A program made the position numbers and the translations under genes. Positions 36,501 to 48,500 of a stretch of DNA of 64,000 nt are shown in pieces; the first letter of the stretch is position 1, and every line of letters begins with the position of its first letter. The DNA is from Coccinella septempunctata (lineage: Eukaryota > Arthropoda > Insecta > Coleoptera > Coccinellidae), in NCBI RefSeq assembly GCF_907165205.1, contig NC_058196.1, forward strand, positions 22,176,501 through 22,240,500, in the 5' to 3' direction. The notes under the pieces were generated by a model. That model was not told the DNA's origin. It saw only the letters and a list, made by a program, of their open reading frames with translations, and ran no database searches.

Positions 36501-39500
36501 AACATATGCCCATCCCTCGGGTCGCATAGGGGAGGAAGAATACCCACAATAGTCATACTGGCACGTACATATCGCCATAAAGAACCTGCGGAATCAATCA
36601 AAGTTCCTTGTATTCGACAAGAATTCACAACTCGCAAAGAGCAATGTTCAATCTAAAATGTACAAGAAGCTATTTTACATACGGAGATGGTAAAGTGGGA
36701 GAGACGAAAGAATCAAATCCACATCGCTATATTATAGGATTCTCAGGTCCTGTGAAACACGAACTCATTGCTGAAAAATTATGAGATGAGATTGAATAGA
36801 AGTGATGGTCTTATGTCGTGTTACTTCAAAGCATTATTCAGTATTAATTGATATAAAAACATTAATATTATTCACAATAACTATGAAGTTTTATAATCGA
36901 GCATGACAAATCATTATATCCCATTTGTCACGTTTGAACGTTCAGAAATAAAAGATAGATAGTACTTTATTTGATCCTTTCTTACATATACCAACAAAAG
37001 GTATAGATCGTGTCACAAATAACATCAAAACAACCAAAGAAAACAAATTACACAATTTTCCCCTATAAACCCCTCAAAATTTTCTTCAAGGAGGTAATCT
37101 CCTAGAGAATAATAACATTTGTTACATAGAAAGTTTTTCAATACCTTTTTATACTTATTGTTATCTTCACAATTAATTTTGGATTTGAAACTGTTTGGTA
37201 ATTTATTCCATATTGCAAATATACTATAGGTCACATTTTTTTGTATGTATGTTGAGCTTGTTATATCCTGAATTAATTTTTTTTTATTTCTTGTTTCATA
37301 ATTATGTTTCAGCTCATAATATCATTTATTTATTTGAAAATGAAAGGTTGAGTAGGCTATATTTTAATCTGGCAACTCTTGTATGAAAGGAAATAAACAA
37401 CTATAATGAATGATTACATATTTGAGATGAATATCAGAGCTAATACGGGTCCCTTATGGTTTATTTTATTACACAGACTACTGCGATCGCAAAATGGAAT
37501 GGAAAAAGTGAGTTTATGGTTATGTTTCTGATATAGTAGGTTAAAATGGCATATTTAATGATAGTAAAAACTTCAGCGTCAGGTTTCCAGGGGTGGAATA
37601 GCTCATTCTGAATACACAAAATGGCTGTACCTTTCTGTCTAGGCTGAATATAAAAAAATGGTAAAGAAAAAAAGTGTTCCTTTTGAATTGCAATTCTGCA
37701 AGTGTTGAGAGGCTGTATTCACACCGAGAAAGTTAAAAAACGGTAGTGGCACGTGGTTTATCACGTGGATTTTTGACGAAAATTTCTAATGGCAAAGTAA
37801 GTGAGAATAACCTCGATAGAATATAAAGGCTAGCTTGTGTTTGCATCACAGGATGAAAACGTGCTCAACTAGGGCAATGGAGATCCCACACCTCTTTATT
37901 TTGTGATACATAGATTAGCCAATGAGGCCACCTTGAAAATATCTAGAGGAGGTAAGGGTGATTGAAGAATTAGTATTGTATGCAGCTGCTCATTATTTCT
38001 AAGCCGCTGTACAAGTGTCTTTCAGGCAGAAATATTTGCAATCTAAAGACTTGTATAAACCCGTAAAGAAACTATCAGACATAGCCATACATTCTGACAG
38101 ACTACAAGCGATGTGGATTACGACCAACGTCCTCTCCATTTCCCACAAAATCCATTCTCCATTACAAAAGCGGACGGTGCTCATCGATAAAAACATCATG
38201 TTTTGCTTATAGATACAAGGAACTATGGTGAAATTTTTTTCAACCAACCTTCCAGTTTAACTATTGTGATTGGTTACCTGGCTTCCTTTAGAGTCCTCTG
38301 AAAGCGACTTGTACGTACCTTATTTGATGATGTGGCCTTTCGATAGCTTACTGAAGTAATCTAGAGAAAAAAACCGACAGAAAAAAAATAAGGCGTAAGT
38401 ACCTGGTAAGTTATTTGTGTAGCCGCCGTCTAATAGCAGATGGCCGTCTACTGGATCGCATAGCGGGGGCATATAGCCAGAAAGTGACATTGAAGCTCTC
38501 ACATACCTCCATAGTGAGCCTACGGAAAAGCTCTATAACTACTTACTTCATCAAAATACAGACACTCAATTTCGAATACGAAGAAACATCGGAATAAATG
38601 AACCTCATAACGGCCTGCACTGCGCCGGTTTTGAGCTTAAATGATCGATGTTTCTTAGTATTGCAATCATAGGAATTAGCAGATATTCGATTATGTGAAT
38701 CAAGTGACACAACGAAATAATAATCCTACCGCTACATCCAATAGTTAAAATTTACTCATTACCTCTACTCCTCTAGATAAACACGCTTCTCTACATCTCT
38801 GCATCTACATCTCTGCATCTACTTGACATAGAGAAACGTAATCGATACCTAGAGTCTTATTTTATGTTTATTCTTAGTTACAAGCAATTATAGATTTTTT
38901 CCAATATAACTTGATACTTAAGGGAATGAAGAGAAATACACATATTCATAAAATATGATTGTAGGAATTCAACTGGAAAATAATATAATAATACAGAAGC
39001 TTTTTTATCAGTAAAATGAAAGCGTGTTCTCATTTTCGTTAATGTATATTGTGCGTGGACGAACATATACAGTGAAATTATGGTACAATATACACATTGA
39101 AGTGATTGTTATGGTGGAGTGTTTTTTAGTGACCTACCTATCCTGAAAAGATGTTTCTTAAATATCTTCAGATTTACTCACTATTTCCTGCGATAATGAT
39201 TCTATATAGAATTATTGAAAAAAAGGTTTCATATTACTTCTTACTTCAAAATATTGAAAGTCATATAACCACTCTTTCAGACCGCATCGAAATTCATTTT
39301 GGTCTATGAGAAATGAAATACGAAATACTTAACAAGTTGCCTGATAATCGCTTATGGAATAAAAAATCAAGAAAAACTACTGACGTTCACTAAGAAGCTT
39401 TTGCGAGCAAATAAGTGTGAGGTACTGAACCATCGGAAACGATGACGTTTCGGTTATCTGTTTCGTTTTTCCACTGTCGCTCTCCACAGTCCAGTACTTG

Positions 39501-42500
39501 AAATTGAATGAGCTCTCATCCAACTACTGTATGGCAACAACGCCATCTTGAATATTTTATTGAGCGGTTTTTTGTGTATATTCTTCATTTTGACGAGTTC
39601 TAACTTCTTTCGAAAACAAAAGACTCAACTTTGAAAACAATCTGTATTGGACATGATTTGTCAACAAGATGTCACAAACAGTACTAAAAATTCAGGGAAA
39701 TTCTATGTTTAATCGTGCTTTCTATAGATGTACCATAGCGATCATCAATGTCACAAAAATTAAGAAACACTTAATTTCTCATGCGTATACTGAAAGAGTG
39801 TATCTAATCAATGAGAATTTATTCTGCTGCACTATTGAAAATTTAGAAGTATTTTCAAAAGTGAAAAATAAATTGGAAATTCAAAAACTGTTAAATGTTG
39901 AATTTTGTGGAACATACAGGATAACCAATCACAATAATACGAAGATTTAGTAGAATGATGTACATGTGATGAAATGAACCATATTCAAATGAGTGAATTA
40001 AGGAAATAATCTTTCGAAGTGAATTCATATTGTGAGAATTACGTCATCACTAGGACCTTTATGTAGAACGGACAACATAGACTTAAAACCAAAAAATATT
40101 TTGACAAGCGTCATATCCTAACATTTTAGTCCCAAACAGTGTAGAACGTGTCAAATTTCCAAGGCCAACCGACTGCTTTTATAAAAGTGAATGGGACTAT
40201 ACAAAGTTGGTTCCTTTCAGTGTTCAATCTGAAGGATAATAAATAAGAAATTAATCCACATCTCTGTGTTAATCTAATTAATCAACGTCTCTGTGTTACA
40301 GTGAATTAAGTGGAAAACCTTCTTTGGAAGGTAACAGCCAGTTAAATAATAAATTTCAAGATTCCCTCAATTTAAAGCTTCTTTTGGTTTCTCTTTTTAG
40401 CTGGACTGAAGGAAGCTTTAAAAGACACACCATTAAAATTTATTGCCCCATTAAAATTCAAAACTGTCCATTTTGACGAGAATTATGGGCGTAAGTATTT
40501 TACATTGAATGTACACTATGGTGGCATTGTTCAAGTCTTCCAAATATTTTTTAGTGCCGTCAATATATTAGAGCTTTCATCTTTCGAAAGATTATTTCCA
40601 ACTAAACATCAACATTGTACAAAACATATACAGCCAAACAAATAAAACAATACTCACCGTGATAATGTACCCTCATGCCGGATGAGGTTATATCTGTAGT
40701 CACGGTGAAATAGGGAAGCCATAGATCTTCTATGTAAGTTTCGCCGAATGCCGATCTAATTGTCGTATTGAAATCTTTACCGCTAAACATCGACGTAACC
40801 GGATAGGTTAGATCTAAAAGCTGTCTCCACCACTGGGTCATTTTCTAAAATCATACTGTATATAAACATTCTAAAACTACTTCAAAATTTCGTATATTAT
40901 GTGAATTGTACTCTGGATCATCATCAGTGGGAGACTTCGGTCCAAGTTTGACAGTTTTCTACTACTGAGGAACGACAATTTCCGATTCCGAACAAATTTG
41001 ACATGTTGAGATCAATAAAATACGTGTTGTGTCCCCATTGTCCATTCACTTTTATAAAAGCAGTCGATCGGCCATGGTTTACTTTTTTGTAACTAGAGCG
41101 GAGGTTGGCGCACATGAAATAATGGCAAAACGACGTTGCCACAACTGTTTGCCCAAAGAGATGGTGGCAGTTGAGGATTTTATTTTCGAAAAACAAAATA
41201 TGGAATCGTAGAAAAACGAACACGTTTTTACACAATACTTGATTATGCGAAAGATCATTTGGAATATAACGGGCGACAGACATCGCTTTTCAAAATTTTA
41301 AAATCGATAAGATTATACAGGGTGAGTCTTTGACTCGTACAAATATTTCAACAGTAGATACTTGAGGTCAAAATAAACACTTATTTCCTATAACATTTTT
41401 TCGATTCGGACCTGATGAAAAGATATAGCCATTTTAAGTTTTCATAATGAGCTGTGCCACCTCTGGAAGAACAAATTTACCTTCAGAATAAACAGCTGAA
41501 TCAGTGACACTACACATTTGTGGATCTTTTACACAAAATTGCATTAAGGCAAACTAAATCGTTTTTAAAAAAGGACTTACACAGTACATGTGCGAATTAG
41601 AAATATAAAAATGACAAACAAGATATTGGTATGCAACCAAACATTTCTATATTCAATTTCTCTAATAATATGTGAGAAATTGCTACTACTTAAGAACATG
41701 GTGCTCATTTGAAACCCAATGATGTTTTAACCTCCCATATTCGAAAAATGTGTCAAATTTACAAGTACAACCGACTGCTTTTATATAAGCGAATGGACTG
41801 TAATTGTGTTTCGATTGAAAGGAAGTTGAGTGAGGTCGTTTCGTAGACAAATGAAGCAGCTTCTAAGTATTATTTGGTACATCTTCAACCCAAAATGAAC
41901 CTTGAATTGACCTCAAACGAAGATGGTACAGATTTCAGTAAAGACACCCTCTATATATGTCCGTTAAAGCAAGTAGTAAAAAAATATTACCTTTGACCAT
42001 TCCCTCGCTTTTTGAGTCATGGTTGTGATATTTCTTTCTTGGCACCAAAGGGCTCCCATGAAGGCACCTATGCTAACGCCGCCTACCATATCTATGGGAA
42101 TTCCTGCTTCCTGGTGAAAATTTATGTAAATCATTAGTGGTTTTGAAATTAAGAAAGAAATTTGATGGAATAATAAGCACTATGAGCGTTTTACTCAAGA
42201 GAAATCCTTTTTAGCCTCTGTTTCAGTGAAATTTTTTTTTATTTACCTGTATCGCTTTGATCATTCCTATATGGGCGGCACCCCTGGCTCCACCCCCGCC
42301 CAATACTAGTCCAACCGATTTACCAGTGAGCCACCTGGCCAATCTTGAAAAATCAGAATGGACGTTCGGTTCTGAAGAACATACTTTGGAATACAATTCA
42401 TTCTGAAAATAGAAAATAAACAACTGAACATTGTTGCGAAACTCGCGGTATCATGAATGGTCGTATGATTTGAGTTCATACAGGTTGAGTCAACAGTGCT

Positions 42501-45500
42501 CGATAACTCCATTGAACTCTAAAAGAACTCTTGTAGAGTTCAATGTAACTCTCAAACATTTTGGGCTAGGAGTATGATTCAAACTTTGGCGGATAAGCAT
42601 AAGCTGAAATTACTTTTGATTTATTAGTCTGAAAGTGGTGAAACACGATACCACCCTGCTTTTTCAGAGAATACCCAATTTTTATATCAAATTCTGAATC
42701 TACACGAAATTCTGATTTCGAAATATTCGAATTGTGATAATTTTTTTCGACGAAAAATTTTATGGTTATGATGGTTAACTAGGGATCATATCTTGAAAAC
42801 CGTTCACGATGAATGAATAACTTTTTTTATTGAATTCTCGAAGAGTTTTCAAGTCTTCTTCAGTTTTTCGATCATTGCAATTCAATTCGTCATAAAGGAT
42901 TTCTAAACAATGCGCTAACGGCAAAGTTTGAATAATTCTCCTCACAGTCCAACATTATTATTAATATTAATTAATATTACTAATATTAATTAATATTACT
43001 AATATTAATTAACTAATTAATATTAGTTATCGAGCATTGATGACTGGGCCTGTAACTCAACCGAAACGCTATCATCAATACATATATCTGCACAATAGTT
43101 TATTCCACATTCTGTTGGGAGCAAAACTTTGGAGGACGATAAATGTTGGCTGAGTCTACTGATTACAGAAACACAGGGTGGTTTATGTTTCTGAAAAGAA
43201 ATTGTATCCTCCTTAGCCTCAACTATTTACCACGGATCTAATTTGAATTTCTTACAAGTGTTTTCAGATAAATCAACTTTATAAGTTTCTTCTTCTTCGA
43301 GGGTTTGAAATGAGCTTCAGCTGTCAGTGGCTATAAGCTACCCTCGCTCTGGTCGTGCAGGGATCTATTGGAAGTTTCGAAGAAAGTGGCAAGTTTGGCC
43401 ATTAGATGGCCCTGATTTTCAGCCGATACCCAAAGCTTCCTTACGATTCATCATAAAACCACGATAACTTGACTGAAATCATTTCTGTAGTGAATCAGCA
43501 TAGTGTTAGTGTAGTGTAGAGTGCTAATTGCAAATTGTACGGCTAATAAAATAAAGTGATCCGTTATTCTTAAATATTGGTGAAAATGGACGTGAGGGAA
43601 AAAATTAGCTTTGTGAAGAAGGACAAACCGAATCAAACTCAGCCCGGTCGTTACCTCCGAGAAGAAAAGGCCCAGGTGCTTGTGACGTATAGCGCTGTGA
43701 CGTCAGCACTGCGAGGTCTAACGTTTAACACCAAAGAGTTGGTTTAACCCTCTCACCTTACGCGGATCGCGAATCGACGAACATAGACGTCGACGAATCA
43801 AAGCTTCGAACGCGAAAATCACGTGAGAGCGTCTATGGTCTCAATTGGTCTATGCAAGAACCCGCCAAAAAATGGCCTGCCGCCTGCCGTTTATAGACAA
43901 CTCAGTTTGGCGAGTCTGAATTGCGCGTGACGGTGAAAGTTTAAATCTTTTTCGAATAATTCAGTTACTGAATTGAATAGTGAAAAGTACTTTTCAATAC
44001 TATTTGTGTTGTGAGTGATATTAGGACATAATTTATAATGCCGTACTCCTGTTGTTTTCCTAGTTGTAGAGGAAACTACAAAAATGGACCAAAAGTGCAT
44101 GCATTCCGTTTTCCTACAGACACCAAAATGTGTAGCAAGAGGATGCTTGCTATTCCTAGAAAAAATTTCAACCCATCTGTACATAGCAGATTCTGTGAGT
44201 TGCATTTTTTAGAAGAAAACATAGTCAAGTTTTCTTCAGCAACGGACTCGAAAAGTGGTGAGATCTTATCGGTTAGATTAAATTTATAATGACGAGTTAG
44301 TTGTCGAAGATAATTACACCCTTATAAAAAGTTTGAGTCGAGGAAAATTGCTCTATCCAAAAGATTCTATTGTTCAAATAGTTTTATATGCCTATATAAT
44401 ATTCAACAAAATTCTTCTCGAATTTGAAGAAACATTCCTGAGCCTTCATAATAAGCGTGCATGTTTAACGCAATTCATTTTAAAATTGTTTTTTGAACAC
44501 GAACTTTTGCCGGATAATAAGTGTGAAATCCATACTGGTGAACGCATTTCTAATATAGTGATAACCTGAACCACCAACACACTATTAAAAAATTATTGCG
44601 GAAAGACAAACGACTCTTCAAGTAAAACCTATAACAGCAGAAAATTGAAAAAATTTGTAGCTTGATTACATTCGAATTTTTGTTTCCAATGAGTTTTGTC
44701 ATTCACCTATGATTCTTTTCTCAGATACTGTATGATGAAATTCTTGTCGTTTTTTTCCGCATTATTCTTCAGACTGATAAGAAAATGGTTTTTGTTTTGA
44801 AACTTCGTTTTCCCATAATAAAATCGAATGGGAGACAAAGAACGACTGGCATCCTCTTTAATCTGAAAGCCCTTCCATTGCAGAATTATTGACAATAATT
44901 TCCGAATGATAAACATCCCAAAAAACCGAAAAAATTGAATAATAGACGTGAATGCCGCGCCAAAAACGTTCCACGTCTTAGGCCTCGCTATGCTGACGTC
45001 ACACGACAGCGCCCAGGCCTTTTCATATCGGAGGTAACGGCCCGGTTCATCAAGAAACCGATCGGATATAACGAAAATTGAAAACGGCCTCGAAACCATC
45101 AGAATAAGAAACCGCCACAGTAACCTACTTTTGGAAACAGTCGATGAATCTGCAACAACAACGAAAACGTCGAAAACCAAAGTGAGAATCCCTCCCATAG
45201 TGATAGATGGTGTATTTACGCGTGCGGAACATGAAAAGATGGTTAACATCATAAGAGCCATTATTGATGACGAAGAATTCTATATAAAATATGGAAAAGA
45301 TACATCCAGCGTGTTAGTTGAAGACGAACGAAACTTCAACAGACTGAAACGGTACTTCTCGGCTGCGGGGTTTAATTTCCACACTTACGCCACCGAAACA
45401 AATAAAACCCAAGCGTTTGTCCTACGTGGTTTTGTACCCGGAGTGAACATTGAAAAACTAAAATGCGAATTAATAGAAGAATATAAAATCAACGTGAAAA

Positions 45501-48500
45501 ATATGTTTCTAATGAAAGGGACCAGAAACCCGCTCTCTCGCCCGCCCTTTATGGTAATAACAGATAGCAAAGTTACTCTAGAAAACTTGCAGAAGCAAGT
45601 TAAAGTTTTAAATCACGTAGTAGTTTCATGGGAGCGCCCCTACTCAAAAGATATTATACAGTGTAGGAGATGTCAAAAATGGGGACACGCCACCTCAAAT
45701 TGTTATGGACCACAAAAGTGTCTGAAATGTGCTGGAGGACATCTCACCAGGGACTGTACGAAACCACGGGACGAACCAGCAAAATGTGCCAACTGCAGCG
45801 GCAAACATCCCGCGAACAGTGTTAACTGCGAGACATACATTGAAATAATGGAAAGGAGAAGACTCAGAAACTCTCAACTATCCAGGCAAACTGTTGAGGC
45901 CCCCGAGCAGTATACTCCTGCCCCAATACAAGAGAAAAACCCTCGGGAGGAAAGAAAGAAGATTCAGGAAACCAGGACGAATAGCCAGACGAACCAACAC
46001 AAGGAGGAACAAAGTATTCAACAATGTATGGAGGTAATGGGTACATTTTTTGAAATTAAGAAAAAAATTGATCGTCTTAATAAGGATTTCAAAATTGCCG
46101 ATTTTTTTTCATTAATGATTCTAATGAAAGAACTTGAATCAAAATTTGGCAAACTCCAATAGCGCAGGCGAAAAATTCCATGTATTTTATACTTTCATTA
46201 ATCGTCTTTAATTCACAACCAAGTCTTAATCAAGTTACCTGGAATTCCGACGAAGTTCGTAACAACTGACAAGAAATTTCATATTTTCTAAATAAGCATT
46301 CTATTTCTATTTTTCTCATAAATGAAACTCATCTAATACCCTCGAACAATTTTAAAATTAAGGAATTCCACGTAATTAAAAAGGATCGCTCAGGTAACAC
46401 GCACAGATTCTTATGAATAGTGCAGTTCAATGGAGGACTTCCCTACATGTTTGCCAACCTAGAAAAAGGTCTAAAAGGTCTACCATCAGGGAATGATTGC
46501 TTTCTAACGAAACCTACTTCATTCTTTCCGCAATGATCAAATATATTTATAAAATTCTATCGAGCTTTCTAGAGTTTACTGTTAAAAAGAAAAAAAGATT
46601 TTCATAACCTCGATTGCTGATTGGTTGAAATTTATGTTGGTATCACTACTTCTTGTGACAATCGACATATTTCATTGGCAAATGTCATTTTTACTGATAT
46701 ATATAATATTAATATTGTCTGCTGTATAGCTCACAAAATACAAGAAAACAAGAATGCGTTCAAGCAAAGATTGTGCACATAACCAAAACTTTGCCCATAA
46801 CCTAACAGATTACTTTTTTCTTCTTGACATTTGCCAACGAAACATGTCAATTGTCACAAGAAGTAGTAATACCAACATAAATTTCAACCAATCAGCAATC
46901 GAGGTTATGAAAATCTTTTTTTCTTTTTAACAGTAAACTCTAGAAAGCTCGATAGAATTTCATAAATATATTTGATCATTGCGGAAAGAATGAAGTAGGT
47001 TTCGTTAGAAAGCAATCATTCCCTGTTGGTAGACCTTTTAGACCTTTTTCTAGGTTGGCAAACATGTAGGGAAGTCCTCCATTCAAAATTCTACCTGAGA
47101 CCCAATGTACCTTAGAGAACGTTTGTATTCAAATTACAAACGGCCCTAAATTTATATCTATTTACAACAATCCTTCCAATAATTTCGAAGAAAGTTGTAA
47201 GTTTTTTCTTTTCCCGTTAATTTAAATTATAAACTTCACCCTACAAACAACAACACAATGTTATAATAACACCATGTTGCAAAGTTTTAACCAGAAAATA
47301 CTACAAACATCATTGTAGGAACTTTTTTTATGTATAACTGTGAACATATTATATTGTAAATAAGCTCTGTAAACATTGAATAAAGTATTGTTGTGTATTG
47401 TATCTGTAGTAAATCCTTGATACTATCGATGATCGTTCAGCCATTGTATAAAGATGGTCTTTATACAATGGTTTCGTGTCTTGAGCGTGAGGTAAGCTCA
47501 AGGAATTCCTCGTGAAATCCAAATTTTAGCCAATACCCACAATCTTCTTACCCTTCAACATGAAGCCTCGAAGTTGGTTGAGAATGTTAAGATCATACTT
47601 CACAGGATCATTTCTGTAGTATATCTTCACACATTCTCAACTCACATTGAGAGTGGTCGTAACCTCGACGATGAGTCGTAGTTTCGTGTCTTGAGCGTGA
47701 GGCAAGCTCAAGGAATTCCTCGTGAAATCCTTGTGGCTATCGATGATCGTTCAGCTGAATTTGTTCAGTTACGGACACGAAACAATCTGAGGAGTTGCCT
47801 CTTTTCATTGAATCAATGTAACAGCGACAGATGGAATCAATTTCTCATTTGATTATTTGATTCCTCATTTTCTTATTGATATTTCCTCATCGTCTATTCA
47901 ATTTTCTGATTATTGCATGACTGTTTCTTTCATTTTTCATCAAGTGTGTTGGGTACTCCTTTTGTACATCTTTACTCAAAATTACCACACAAATTCAAAT
48001 CTGGTGGAGTAAACTTCATTTATACAGAAAAATACAGAATATTGCATATATTGAGTTATTCAAGAGTCAAAAAAATACATATTTAATTTAAAAGATGAAA
48101 CATTCTTCGAACTTTTATTTCCGCAACCTGAATGTATTCGGGTACGGTCTCACAAAAGGGACGTTAAAGCTTAGGGTTCAGTCATGAATCATAATACAGT
48201 CAAACAGCTGTAAGTCACTTCATTCAACAATATCCTATATTAGGAGGTTTGAAGAAACTAGAAAGTTTTGCTATCAGATGGCTCTGACTTTAAGCCAATA
48301 CCCACAATCTTCTTACCTTTCAACATAAAGCCTCGAAGTTGGTTGAGAACTTTAAGATCATACTTCACAGGATCATTTCTGTAGTATATCTTCACACATT
48401 CTCAACTCACATTGAGAGTGGTCGTAACCTCGACGATGAGTCGTAGTTTCGTGTCTTGAGCGTGAGGCAAGCTCAAGGAATTCCTCGTGAAATCCTTGTG

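Larger units (their letters stand above)
43340..47405 (+). mobile_element. Jockey-like non-LTR retrotransposon, deleted and interrupted
   Basis: In order: a 5' region (43340-43585), an ORF1 start at 43586, ORF1 interrupted by a P-like element (43649-45039), the rest of ORF1 to 46162, and the beginning of ORF2 (46190-46430, endonuclease-like SINETHLIPSNNFKIKEFHV). This is followed by a foldback insertion (46433-47083), a little more endonuclease frame (CIQITNGPKFISIYNN), then a 3' UTR with TTGAATAAAGT near 47380. The reverse transcriptase is missing, so this is an internally deleted copy, in the 9.5-kb intron of swiss cheese and antisense to that gene. Confidence 0.8.

Noticed and set aside
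40924..41283. 119-codon minus-strand frame
   Set aside because: Overlaps the CCGACTGCTTTTATAAAAGT repeat module and has no recognisable domain; it lies inside a swiss cheese intron.
45050..46162. Host zinc-knuckle gene
   Set aside because: Its PRE_C2HC plus three CCHC knuckles, following ORF2 endonuclease text and the 3' UTR order identify a LINE ORF1.
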